Translations under genes and position numbers: made by a program
DNA from: an uncultured Paracoccaceae bacterium
GTDB taxonomy: Bacteria > Pseudomonadota > Alphaproteobacteria > Rhodobacterales > Rhodobacteraceae
Length of the DNA: 64,000 nt
Assembly (NCBI GenBank): GCA_943787785.1
Contig: CALSNT010000009.1
Span: 62,001-126,000, forward strand
Direction of reading: 5' to 3'
In this document: positions 1 to 8,356 of the stretch, piece after piece
Layout of the letters: each line of letters begins with the position of its first letter
How positions within the stretch are numbered: position 1 is the stretch's first letter
Notes under the pieces: model-generated
Told to the model about the DNA's origin: nothing
Databases searched by the model: none
Seen by the model: only the letters and a program-made list of their open reading frames with translations

Positions 1-121
1 AAACCTCGGCTTGAACCGCCGTGCGCAGCAACTCCTTCGCCCCGGCCTGGATCACCGCGGTCAACGGATCAGGCGAAATTTCCGATGGCAGTTCGAACGG
101 GACAACAGTAGATTTGGCCAT
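1..121 (-). CDS. IS256-family transposase, N-terminal 40 residues (partial)
   Basis: Translation of the minus strand from ATG at 121 gives a peptide starting MAKSTVVPFELP and continuing with AKELLRTAVQAEV, the typical opening of IS256/mutator-type transposases (a short leader, then an [E/K]LL..AVEAEV helix). The catalytic DDE residues lie beyond the window edge, so activity cannot be judged. The family call rests on recognition of this N-terminal pattern only. Confidence 0.7.
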   Translation of the reverse strand, partial: MAKSTVVPFELPSEISPDPLTAVIQAGAKELLRTAVQAEV

Positions 122-218
122 GGTGGCATATCCTTTCTCTTTGAGAATGACGGCGCTTCAACACCGCCATGATATGCCGCCTACTTCAGGCCATCACCAA
201 CTTTCGGGCATAACTCCC
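1..218 (-). mobile_element. End of an IS256-family insertion sequence (partial, runs off the window)
   Basis: A minus-strand reading frame beginning at 121 encodes the start of a mutator-type (IS256 family) transposase. About 95 bp of non-coding sequence follow it before recognisable glycosyltransferase coding sequence begins at about 219. The stretch around 190-213 has the look of an IS terminal repeat, but only one end is in the window, so the inverted repeat and target duplication cannot be checked. The boundary at about 213-218 is inferred from where homology to the interrupted gene resumes. Confidence 0.65.
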
Positions 219-977
219 GACAGCGTCGAACTGTGGCTGCCGACACATTACGAGCGATTCCCCGGCGAGGTGCCGCACCTCGATCTGCCCGAAGGAGTCA
301 CGCTGAGGCGGTCGAACAAAGACTACGGACCCGCAACCAAGATCCTTCCCGCTGTGCGCCGGTACCGTGATCGAGACGTCCAATTGGTCTACTGTGACGA
401 CGACATTCTTTATACCTCAGACTTCTTGAAGAGACTGTCGCGTGCCGCCCAGGCCCGACCAGACTGTTGCATCGCCGAACGCGGATTTGAGGTCTCAAAA
501 AATTACGGGGTTAACTGGCGTAGCCAATATCTTCCCAAGGTCGGAGGGCGCCAAAAGGGCTGGACATACCGTGCGGCGCGGATTGCCTCACTCGGAATCT
601 GGAAGCCAGCCAATCCGCCGCTGAGCGGGTTCATTGATATTGCAGAGGGATTTGGTGGCGTGCTGGTACGACCTGCGCTGTTGCCGGATTCGGCATTTGA
701 TATCCCACAGATTGCTATGAAGGCGGACGACATCTGGCTTTCGGGCCAAATGGCCCTGAATTCCGTGCCTATCTGGCAGAACGTTTTGGGGGATGGGGAA
801 GAAGCATGCTCAGAAGCATCGGCCAGTGATATTCACGGGCTGAAAGACCTGAGCGGCGCCGATGATCGTCAGCGGACACATCCCGACTGCGTCAGCTACA
901 TGCAGCGAGAGTTTGGGATTTGGGGCGGTGCTAGAGCAGCCCCGGCAACCACAGCACAATCGCCGGAAACGCAATGA
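219..977 (+). pseudogene. Glycosyltransferase-like gene, 5'-truncated by the IS element
   Basis: From about 219 the plus-strand frame reads like the middle and end of a family-2-type glycosyltransferase found in Rhodobacteraceae. It has a VELWLP strand, a YGPATKILPAV segment and an acidic YCDDD motif (near 391-405) expected to bind the metal and nucleotide sugar, then a C-terminal region with a second acidic KADD motif. The usual N-terminal strand and nucleotide-binding part is missing. The open frame continues upstream into the IS sequence by chance and provides no sensible start. The 3' end overlaps the convergent dctM stop by 47 bp. The gene is probably inactive. The acceptor and sugar cannot be inferred. 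Confidence 0.6.
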
Positions 978-2352
978 GCACGCCCACCGTCACCACATCG
1001 GCGATGAAGAACGGTGAGGCGCCGCGAAACACGTCCTGCACTGAAATATCCATCTTTGCGTCCTGACTGACGCCCGCTACGACAAAGCAATTCAAGCCTA
1101 TGGGGGGCGTGATCAGACACAGCTCCGCCATCTTGACCACAATTATCCCAAACCAGATCGCGCATTCCTCGCTTGTCATGCCCAACGCCGAATCTGCGCG
1201 CGCCACGCCCTCACCTCCGTTCAAGGCAATAACTGCTGGGAACGTGATCGGCAGCGTCAGGATCAGCATACCAATTGCGTCCATGAACATGCCGAGGATG
1301 ACGTAAGCTCCAAGGATCAGCAGCAGGGTGATGATGGCGGGTTGTTCCAGCCCGCCGATAAAGTCGGCGAAGGCGTTTGGCAGCTTGGCGAAACCAAGGA
1401 AGCGCACATAGATCAGCACACCCCAGATCATCGTGAAGATCATCACCGTCAGCTTGGCGGCCTCCATCAGCGCGCCGCGCAATTGGCCCCAACGCATGCC
1501 GCGCCAAAGTGCCATTGCAAGCACGACACCAGCACCAAGCGCCCCGGCCTCGGTCGGCGTCGCCCAGCCGAAATAGATTGAATAGACGATGATGAAAACG
1601 ACCAACAGGATCGGCATCGCACCGGGCAGGGCGGTGAACCGCTGTTTCCATGTGAACCCGCCGACCGGCGGGCCGAGTGAGGGCCGCATCCGAGCCATCC
1701 CGATGATCAGCGCGGCATAGATCAACGCCGAGACGACGCCCGGAATGAACCCCGCAAGCAGCAACTTGCCGACGCTTTCCTCGACAATAATCGCATAGAT
1801 CACCAGGATCGCCGACGGCGGGATCAGCGAGGCAAGCGTTCCTCCAGCGGCCACAACCCCCGCCGCGAAACGCTTGTCGTATCCGACTTTCAACATCTCG
1901 GGGATGGCGATCCGCGCGAATACGGCGGACGTTGCCACTGATGCTCCGGACACTGCGGCGAACCCCGCGGTGGCAAAAACAGTCGCCACCCCCAGTCCAC
2001 CCGGTAGCCAGCCTACCCACCGCCTTGCGGCCTCGAACAGATAGCCCGTCAGCCCCGCGTAATAGGCCAGATACCCGATCAGTATAAACGTCGGAATCAG
2101 GCTCAGCGCATAGGTCGTTGATTTGGAATGCGGCACCTGCCCGGTTAGTTTCATCGCCGTGATCAGTCCTTTGTCGAACCCCTGCTTTTGCATGAAGAAC
2201 AGGCACAGGCCCAGAAACCCGATGAAGGCCGTCGCGAATGCCACCCGTACGCCGATGATGACCAGCACAAGCATTGCGCCCGTCAGCCACAGCGAGACTG
2301 TGAAGATGTCCATCCCCTCCAGCAGCGCCTTCATGTCGATCAGGCTATCCAT
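931..2352 (-). CDS. dctM: TRAP transporter large permease, DctM family
   Basis: This 473-residue polytopic protein is the 12-helix channel subunit of a tripartite ATP-independent periplasmic (TRAP) transporter, which uses a cation gradient to import organic acids handed over by a periplasmic binding protein. The sequence has the long hydrophobic segments of the family, a GYLAYYAGLTGYLFEAARRW stretch, and a central SGASVATSAVFA segment typical of DctM. It follows dctQ with an 8-bp overlap, so translation is probably coupled, and dctP lies upstream on the same strand. The substrate is unknown; C4-dicarboxylates or other carboxylates are typical. The 3' end overlaps the glycosyltransferase remnant on the other strand. 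Confidence 0.93.
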   Translation of the reverse strand: MDSLIDMKALLEGMDIFTVSLWLTGAMLVLVIIGVRVAFATAFIGFLGLCLFFMQKQGFDKGLITAMKLTGQVPHSKSTTYALSLIPTFILIGYLAYYAGLTGYLFEAARRWVGWLPGGLGVATVFATAGFAAVSGASVATSAVFARIAIPEMLKVGYDKRFAAGVVAAGGTLASLIPPSAILVIYAIIVEESVGKLLLAGFIPGVVSALIYAALIIGMARMRPSLGPPVGGFTWKQRFTALPGAMPILLVVFIIVYSIYFGWATPTEAGALGAGVVLAMALWRGMRWGQLRGALMEAAKLTVMIFTMIWGVLIYVRFLGFAKLPNAFADFIGGLEQPAIITLLLILGAYVILGMFMDAIGMLILTLPITFPAVIALNGGEGVARADSALGMTSEECAIWFGIIVVKMAELCLITPPIGLNCFVVAGVSQDAKMDISVQDVFRGASPFFIADVVTVGVLIAFPAIVLWLPGLL

Positions 2353-2974
2353 CCGCGCCCTCGACAGTATGGGCTTCGGCCTGAGCTTGTTCGAACGCGG
2401 TTTCGATCAGCGGTACTGCGACCGGATATTCGGCATTTTCACGAATGGCCCGGCCAAATCCCCAGAGTTGTAGCGCAAGGCGAACCCACAGAACGGCCAG
2501 TGAGAACGGCACGATCAACTTGGCGGGCCAGAGCGGCAGCGCGATATCGATGGAGCTGTCCGTGGACCAGTTCGGCGCGCCCCAATCGAACGAGCGCAGA
2601 AAATGAAAGAATGTTCCGTAAATCAGCGCCGTTGTCAGGATCAGCATGAACAGGATCGACAACCACTCGGCCAGCCACAGTGGACGGCGACGTAGCCGTC
2701 CGACGACAATGTCCATGCGGATATGCCCGCCCTCGCGCTGACAAAATGCCAGGCCCAGGAAGGCGAAGGCGGCCATGAATTGTTCGGTCCAATCGACATA
2801 ACCGGGGACCGGAATGTTCAGGAGTTTGCGCCCCAGAACGTTGGTGATCGCCAGCAGCACCAGCATGAAGATAATCACACCGGAAAGAAGGTTCAGCCTG
2901 CTTTCCAGCTTCAACCAGCCACGATCCGCCCGGCTGAGGGCGGTGTCGTCACTTTGAACCGAGGATGTTGTCAC
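2345..2974 (-). CDS. dctQ: TRAP transporter small permease, DctQ family
   Basis: This 209-residue inner-membrane protein has four predicted transmembrane segments (roughly residues 28-48, 62-80, 100-125 and 150-172). It contains the TEQFMAAFAFLGLAFCQREGG-type segment around residues 63-83, which is characteristic of DctQ subunits of TRAP transporters. The start is a GTG at 2974. It sits between dctP (60 bp upstream) and dctM (overlapping by 8 bp), giving the standard dctPQM order. An acidic C-terminal tail follows the last helix. Confidence 0.92.
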   Translation of the reverse strand: MTTSSVQSDDTALSRADRGWLKLESRLNLLSGVIIFMLVLLAITNVLGRKLLNIPVPGYVDWTEQFMAAFAFLGLAFCQREGGHIRMDIVVGRLRRRPLWLAEWLSILFMLILTTALIYGTFFHFLRSFDWGAPNWSTDSSIDIALPLWPAKLIVPFSLAVLWVRLALQLWGFGRAIRENAEYPVAVPLIETAFEQAQAEAHTVEGADG

Positions 2975-3034
2975 GCGCGCGCAGCGTCAATTCGCTGGCC
3001 CCGGACCACCGGGACCAGCATTGCCCAAAAGGCC

Positions 3035-4049
3035 TTAGTTCGACATCCGCTTCTTTTCGAGAGTCGATATGACAAGGTCATACAACTCCTGACCGGGCAG
3101 ACCCTGCGCGGTCATGTCGTCAATCCACTGCTGGTGGATCGGCAAAGATGCCTCGCGAAATTTGGCAATCTCGTCCTCGCTGACCGTAACCTTGGTAACA
3201 TTCTTCTCGGCCAGGATGCCTTCCCACTTGGCCAGTAGCTCACCGTAGTTTGTCAGGTAGTGCTCGATGCTTTCACCGACCGCTTCGTCCAGCGCGGCGC
3301 GATGCTCGTCGCTCAACGCTTCATAAGCGTCGGTGTTGACGACCACGGGGCAGTTCACGGTGCCGGGGTTCAGGTTTTCCGTCCACCAGTCGGCAATGTC
3401 GATAGTGCGGAACGACAGGTGGGCGTGCTGCGCGAATGCCACCGTGTCGACGACGCCGCTTTCCATGGCGTTGTAGGCTTCAGTCGCGGTGACCGACGTT
3501 GGAACGCCGCCAACGGCCTCAAACGCCTGACCCAGACCGCCGGTTGCGCGCACGCGCATGCCATTGAATTCGGTCAATTCGTCGCGTGGGTCGCCGGTGC
3601 CAACCAGGTTGTACTGCGGCATGGGCGAGGTCATCAGCAGCTTGGCATTCCATTGTTTCATCTCGTCCTGCACGGCAGGGTGCGCATAGACGGCTGCGCT
3701 GACAGCGACTTCCTCATCGAGGTTCGCAACACCCAGGAACGGCAGTTCCAGCACAGTGATCGCGCGGTTCTTGTCGCGATGATAGCCAGCGCAGAATTGT
3801 GCCATTTCGAACGCGCCAATCGAGATCCCGTCCAGATTCTCGCGGTTCTTCGACAGACCGCCGTAGCTGACGTTCATCGTAAATTCGCCACCGGTCTTTT
3901 CGCTGACAAGCTCAGCCATCTTCTCGATGTGCTCAGTAAACGCGCGCCGCTTGCCCCAGACGCTGACATTCCATTCAATGGCGATGGCTTCGCCTGCGAA
4001 GGCTGTGGCGACGGCGGCAAGGGCCAGCCGGGGAAACGAATGTATTCAT
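3035..4049 (-). pseudogene. dctP: TRAP transporter substrate-binding protein DctP, apparent +1 frameshift in the signal peptide
   Basis: The mature protein (about 330 residues) is a DctP-family periplasmic binding protein. It starts IEWNVSVWGKRRAFTEHIE, has a conserved RATGGLGQAFEAVGG region, and ends near KKRMSN. The only plausible start is ATG 4049, preceded by a GGGAGA ribosome-binding site at 4055-4060. From there, however, the frame closes after about 24 codons. Dropping one G of the four-G run at 4030-4033 joins MNTFVS to RLALAAVATAFAGEAIA, a good signal peptide, and opens the whole gene. So there is either a real one-base insertion in a homopolymer or a sequencing error. An internal ATG at 3919 would yield an unsecreted fragment lacking the first strand. 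Confidence 0.85.
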
Positions 4050-4235
4050 GGTATTCTCCCAAAGTTTACGGGTTTCAGTCCCGTTGATGGAGGCACCGTA
4101 GCGGGGCGGGCAGGTCACGCCAACACGAAAATCTTATCGATGAAACCCGGCTCGATTTCCAAACGGAAATACTCATGTCAACTTTGGGTCATAGAAATCC
4201 AGGGGAGTCTTGGGGGCTGGCCCACAGCTGCCGCC

Positions 4236-4269
4236 CGCGGTTACGAACCGCGCGACTTTGCATCGCGCG
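4236..4269 (-). terminator. Two overlapping GC-rich hairpins downstream of the DUF1476 gene
   Basis: Positions 4236-4252 form a perfect 7-bp stem with a 3-base loop. Positions 4249-4269 form a second perfect 7-bp stem with a 7-base loop. They share four bases, so they are mutually exclusive. They lie 27 bp past the stop of the minus-strand DUF1476 gene and upstream of dctP. There is no T tract, so a role in termination or mRNA 3'-end stability is an inference. Confidence 0.4.
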
Positions 4270-4295
4270 GCACTGTCATCGGGAAAGGGGAGGTC

Positions 4296-4610
4296 TTAGG
4301 CTTCGTCTACCAACATGGCTTTTGCCTCGGCCATCATCGCAACCATCTGGGCGCGGATGTCCGCCTCGCTGACCTTGTCGCCGAGGTCACCGGCCAGCTT
4401 GCGATACACGTCTTCGTCACCGGCTTCCTCAAAATCCGCCTTCACAACTTCGCGTGCATAGCTTTCGGCATCATCCCCGGACTTGCCCAGCAATCCGGCA
4501 GCCCAAAGCCCCAATAGCTTGTTGCGTCGCGCCTCGGCTTTGAACTGCATATCTGCGTCATGGGCGAATTTCGCCTCGAATGCGTTTTCGCGGTCGTCGA
4601 ATGTGGACAT
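4296..4610 (-). CDS. F1-ATPase inhibitor zeta subunit family protein (DUF1476)
   Basis: The 104-residue product starts [19 protein letters not shown] and is rich in short charged helices. It matches the alphaproteobacterial DUF1476 family, whose Paracoccus denitrificans member is the zeta subunit that blocks ATP hydrolysis by the F1Fo-ATP synthase when its N-terminal segment inserts into the catalytic interface. Length and the [20 protein letters not shown] core are full and typical. It is transcribed away from purC, which starts 150 bp away on the other strand; this purC neighbourhood is common in Rhodobacteraceae. Assignment is by family recognition. Confidence 0.88.
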   Translation of the reverse strand: MSTFDDRENAFEAKFAHDADMQFKAEARRNKLLGLWAAGLLGKSGDDAESYAREVVKADFEEAGDEDVYRKLAGDLGDKVSEADIRAQMVAMMAEAKAMLVDEA

Positions 4611-4759
4611 TTGGCTGGCCTCTGTTTGCTCTCAGGTTCCCCTTCCATATGCCCATGCCGCGCCCGATTGCCAAGAGGGCGTTCTTGCCGCCCCAGCCCC
4701 TTTGCCCTATGGGGAAGGCAACCGCGGCAAGGAATCTGCCGCCAAGAGGGCAGGTCAGC

Positions 4760-5521
4760 ATGGCGCGACGCAAGAAGGTCTACGAAGGCAAAGCGAAAAT
4801 CATGTACGAAGGCCCGGAACCGGGCACGCTCGTGCAGTATTTCAAGGATGATGCCACCGCTTTCAACGCGCAGAAGAAGGCCGTGATCGACGGCAAGGGC
4901 GTTCTGAATAATCGGCTTAGCGAATACTTCATGACCGGCCTCACCCAGATCGGCATACCGACCCATTTCATCCGCCGCCTGAACATGCGCGAGCAGTTGA
5001 TCCGCCAGGTAGAGATCATTCCGCTGGAGGTCATCGTGCGCAATTTTGCCGCCGGAACGCTGGCCGAACGCCTGGCGATGGAAGAAGGCACACCACTGCC
5101 CCGTCCAATTGTCGAGTTTTGCCTAAAAGACGACAAGCTGGGCGACCCGCTGGTCACCGAAGAACACATCAGCGCCTTTGGCTGGGCCAGCCAGGCAGAT
5201 CTGGACGACATGGTCTCGATGGCACTGCGTATCAACGATTTCATGTCCGGTCTTATGCTGGGCATCGGCATCAAGCTGATCGACTTCAAGATCGAGATTG
5301 GCCGCGTATGGGACGGTGATTTCCAGCGGCTGATCCTTGCCGACGAGATCAGCCCGGATTCGTGTCGCCTCTGGGACATCGAGACCGGAGATAAGCTGGA
5401 CAAGGACGTGTTCCGCCGCGACCTCGGCGATCTGGCAGATGCCTATCGTGAAGTGGCCAAGCGGCTTGGCGTTCTGCCGTCGAATGTCACCCACGCAGTG
5501 AAGCCGACGTTGATAAACTAA
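4760..5521 (+). CDS. purC: Phosphoribosylaminoimidazole-succinocarboxamide (SAICAR) synthase
   Basis: This 253-residue enzyme joins CAIR and aspartate with ATP in step 8 of purine synthesis. The N-terminus [18 protein letters not shown], the [14 protein letters not shown] strand and the [10 protein letters not shown] segment are signature PurC features. The length is normal. ATG 4760 is preferred over upstream in-frame codons because family homology begins there, and AGGGCAGG at 4747-4754 can serve as ribosome-binding site. It leads a short purC-purS-purQ cluster; purS begins 68 bp downstream. Confidence 0.97.
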   Translation: MARRKKVYEGKAKIMYEGPEPGTLVQYFKDDATAFNAQKKAVIDGKGVLNNRLSEYFMTGLTQIGIPTHFIRRLNMREQLIRQVEIIPLEVIVRNFAAGTLAERLAMEEGTPLPRPIVEFCLKDDKLGDPLVTEEHISAFGWASQADLDDMVSMALRINDFMSGLMLGIGIKLIDFKIEIGRVWDGDFQRLILADEISPDSCRLWDIETGDKLDKDVFRRDLGDLADAYREVAKRLGVLPSNVTHAVKPTLIN

Positions 5522-5589
5522 CGGCGCGGCGCGCAGGGCAGGGGTTGGAAATTGAGTATATGTGAAACGAAGACAGCAGAGGTTCGGGC

Positions 5590-5832
5590 ATGAAAGCACG
5601 GGTGCATGTGATGTTGAAGGACGGTGTGCTCGACCCGCAGGGCGAGGCGGTACGCCATGCGCTTGGCACACTCGGGTTCGATGGTGTGAACGGTGTTCGC
5701 CAGGGCAAGGTGATCGAGCTGGATCTGGACGCATCGGACAAGGCTGGTGCCGAAGCGCAGGTCGATGCGATGTGCCAGAAGCTGCTCGCCAATACCGTGA
5801 TCGAACGCTACGACGTGGAAATTCTGACATGA
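5590..5832 (+). CDS. purS: Phosphoribosylformylglycinamidine synthase subunit PurS
   Basis: This is the 80-residue small subunit of the three-part FGAM synthase (PurS, PurL, PurQ), which converts FGAR to FGAM using glutamine and [23 protein letters not shown] is the classic PurS opening, and the VIELDLD strand and closing ERYDVEIL follow. It overlaps purQ by ATGA, a translational-coupling arrangement. purL is not in the window. Confidence 0.96.
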   Translation: MKARVHVMLKDGVLDPQGEAVRHALGTLGFDGVNGVRQGKVIELDLDASDKAGAEAQVDAMCQKLLANTVIERYDVEILT

Positions 5833-6497
5833 AAGCGGCGGTTCTGGTCTTTCCGGGGTCCAACTGTGACCGCGATCTGGCCGAGGGGTTCCGCAGCATC
5901 GGGGCCGACGTCTCGATGGTCTGGCACAAGGATACGGTGCTGCCAGAAGGCACAGATATAGTTGGCGTTCCGGGAGGGTTTTCGTTCGGCGACTACCTGC
6001 GCTGTGGCGCAATCGCAGCCCAGTCCCCGATCACCCGCGCGCTTGTTGCACATGCTAAGCGTGGCGGCTTTGTTCTCGGCATCTGTAACGGGTTTCAAGT
6101 TCTGACTGAAACGGGCCTGTTGCCCGGTGCGTTGATGCGCAATGCGGGGCTGAAATTTGTGTGCCGAACCGTTGATTTGCGGGTCGAAACTGACGATAGC
6201 GCGTTCACACATGGCTATGGCAAGGGGGCTGAAATCCGCCTGCCAGTAGCGCACCATGATGGCAACTATGTCGCCGATCCAGATGCTCTGTCACGCTTAA
6301 CCGGAGAGGATCGGATTGCTCTGCGGTACACCGAAGCGGTGAACGGCTCGGTCGACAATATTGCAGGTGTTCTCAGCGAAAACCGCCGGGTTCTGGGCCT
6401 GATGCCGCACCCGGAACGCGCGATTGACGCCGCTCAGGGCAATACGGACGGCAAGGCAATGTTCACTAGCCTGACAGGGGCCATGGCGCTGGCTTAG
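5829..6497 (+). CDS. purQ: Phosphoribosylformylglycinamidine synthase subunit PurQ (glutaminase)
   Basis: This 222-residue class I glutamine amidotransferase supplies ammonia to PurL. The nucleophile Cys86 lies in a GICNGFQVL elbow, and a C-terminal GLMPHPERA supplies the catalytic histidine and glutamate. The N-terminal [12 protein letters not shown] is diagnostic of PurQ. The start is the ATG at 5829, overlapping the purS stop; longer upstream in-frame extensions would run through purS. Confidence 0.97.
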   Translation: MKAAVLVFPGSNCDRDLAEGFRSIGADVSMVWHKDTVLPEGTDIVGVPGGFSFGDYLRCGAIAAQSPITRALVAHAKRGGFVLGICNGFQVLTETGLLPGALMRNAGLKFVCRTVDLRVETDDSAFTHGYGKGAEIRLPVAHHDGNYVADPDALSRLTGEDRIALRYTEAVNGSVDNIAGVLSENRRVLGLMPHPERAIDAAQGNTDGKAMFTSLTGAMALA

Positions 6498-6545
6498 GTC
6501 CGCACCGCTTGAGTGAATCGGGCGCAGGCCCTATCTTGCATCGAC

Positions 6546-8336
6546 ATGGCTGACACCAGCGCCCCTGTTCCGGCGGCTGCGCCCAAACGCGCGGCTGATC
6601 GCAAGTCTCTCCGCAAGGGGCTGAGTTGGCGTGCACGGCTCGCGTTTCTGATCGTTGTCACGATGGCGATGACTGTGGTCTGGTTCACAAATTCGCTGCT
6701 GACCGAACGCTTTACCGAGAACACACGGACCCGCGCGCAAGTGCGTCTGGCGCTCTATTCCGGCAACATGCTGAGTGAACTTCAGCGCGCCTCGATCGTG
6801 CCACTACTGCTGTCGCGCGACCCGGCGCTGATCGGCGCGCTGAACTCGTCGGACTTCTCCCAATCGACGCAGCGTTTGATTTCGTACCGCGAAGAGATCG
6901 AGGCTGCCTCGCTGATGCTTCTGGATACGTCAGGGCGGGTTGTGGCGGCGACGGATCGCACGTTGATCGGTTCGACCCACCGCAATGCGTCCTATTTTGT
7001 CGAGGCTTTGCGTGCGTCGGGGACGGTGTTCACGACCTCGACCCTGGATGCCGGGGTGCGTGAATTCAGCTACACGCGCAAAATTGAAACCGGTGGTGAA
7101 ACGGCCGGTGTGATTGTCGTCGGGGTCGACCTCAAGAAATTTGAATCCTCCTGGGCGGGGTTCTCGGACGCGGTTCTCGTCACCGACAGCGAGGGTGAAA
7201 TTATCCTGGCCACGGAAAGCCGTTGGCGTGGGTTGACCGAAGAGGAAGCGCTGGAAGTCCGCTCGGCCCCTTCGGCAATTCAGCGCGCCATTCAGGTCAC
7301 TGCGGACTGGGCAGCACTCCCCATCGGGGCCTATCTTCAGGGCGAGGCGGTCATGCGGCAGGAGGCACGGATTCCGTTCCAGGGCTGGCGGATGGCCAGC
7401 TTCACCACCTATGCGGGCGTGCGCGAGAGGGTGAACGGTGTCATAGCACTCGAAATCATGGGTTTTGCCATTCTGCTTGCGCTGGCGCTGTACCTGACGA
7501 CCCGCAAAGCAGTGCTGCGGTCGCGATTCTTCCAGCGAGAGTCGGCAGAGCTTCGCCAGTTGAACCAAGACCTACAGCGGGAAGTCGCCGAGCGCCAACG
7601 GGCAGAAAAGCACCTCGAGGTTGCCGAACAGACGGTTGCTCAGACCTCGAAACTGGCCGCTTTGGGCGAGATGTCGGCCGCCGTCAGCCACGAGTTGAAC
7701 CAGCCGCTGGCGGCGATGAAAACCTACATTGCGGGGGCCAAGCTGTTGCTGAACCGCAAGCGGCCGGATGAAGCGATGTCGTCGTTCCACCGGGTTGACG
7801 ATCTGATCGAGCGGATGGGCGCGATCACCAAGCAGTTGAAGAGCTATGCGCGCAAGGGCGAGGAGGCCGTAGAGCCTTTGGATGCAAGGGCTTCGGTGTC
7901 CACCGCGGTCGCGCTGATGGAGCCACAGCTGAGGAAACGTGACATTGCCATCACCACCACTTTGCCCCGTGAGGCGGTCATGGTGATGGCTGATCGCATT
8001 CGCCTCGAACAGGTCCTCATCAACCTCTTGCGTAACGCGTTGGACGCCACCAAATCCATAGACACGCCGGAAATACGGGTGCTGCTCAGTGCGGGCGAAG
8101 ACGCCGTTTTGACGGTCCGCGACAATGGTGCCGGGATCGAGGATTTGGATAACCTTTTCGAGCCGTTTTACACCACCAAGGCCCCCGGTGACGGGGTCGG
8201 TCTTGGGCTTGCCATCTCGTCGTCGATCGTAAACGACTTGGGTGGACGGCTGACAGCAAGAAACGGTCGCGACGGTGGGGCAGTGTTCGAGGTCAGATTG
8301 CCACTTCTCGATCAGGTTCAGGTAGCGGCCGAGTAG
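6546..8336 (+). CDS. dctB: Sensor histidine kinase, DctB family
   Basis: This membrane sensor kinase has about 596 residues from ATG 6546; a GTG at 6513 would add 11 residues. A first transmembrane helix (about 30-50) is followed by a periplasmic double-Cache ligand-binding region (to about 295), a second helix, a coiled coil, the H-box with phospho-acceptor His382 (AAVSHELNQPLAAMKTY), and a C-terminal ATPase domain with DNGAGI and GLGLAIS glycine boxes. This is the DctB architecture, which in rhizobia senses C4-dicarboxylates. It is paired with the response regulator 20 bp downstream. The dctMQP transporter lies 2.5 kb away on the other strand, a plausible target. Confidence 0.92.
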   Translation: MADTSAPVPAAAPKRAADRKSLRKGLSWRARLAFLIVVTMAMTVVWFTNSLLTERFTENTRTRAQVRLALYSGNMLSELQRASIVPLLLSRDPALIGALNSSDFSQSTQRLISYREEIEAASLMLLDTSGRVVAATDRTLIGSTHRNASYFVEALRASGTVFTTSTLDAGVREFSYTRKIETGGETAGVIVVGVDLKKFESSWAGFSDAVLVTDSEGEIILATESRWRGLTEEEALEVRSAPSAIQRAIQVTADWAALPIGAYLQGEAVMRQEARIPFQGWRMASFTTYAGVRERVNGVIALEIMGFAILLALALYLTTRKAVLRSRFFQRESAELRQLNQDLQREVAERQRAEKHLEVAEQTVAQTSKLAALGEMSAAVSHELNQPLAAMKTYIAGAKLLLNRKRPDEAMSSFHRVDDLIERMGAITKQLKSYARKGEEAVEPLDARASVSTAVALMEPQLRKRDIAITTTLPREAVMVMADRIRLEQVLINLLRNALDATKSIDTPEIRVLLSAGEDAVLTVRDNGAGIEDLDNLFEPFYTTKAPGDGVGLGLAISSSIVNDLGGRLTARNGRDGGAVFEVRLPLLDQVQVAAE

Positions 8337-8356
8337 AATTCTTAACGGAGGGACCA

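Noticed and set aside
21-218. N-terminal 66 residues of the open frame leading into the glycosyltransferase
   Set aside because: They are translated from the IS element in a frame opposite to its transposase and match nothing; the glycosyltransferase homology starts at about 219.
4200-4232. Possible T-less terminator GGGGGCTGGCCC
   Set aside because: The stem is only four or five pairs with mismatches; the neighbouring perfect hairpins at 4236-4269 are better candidates.
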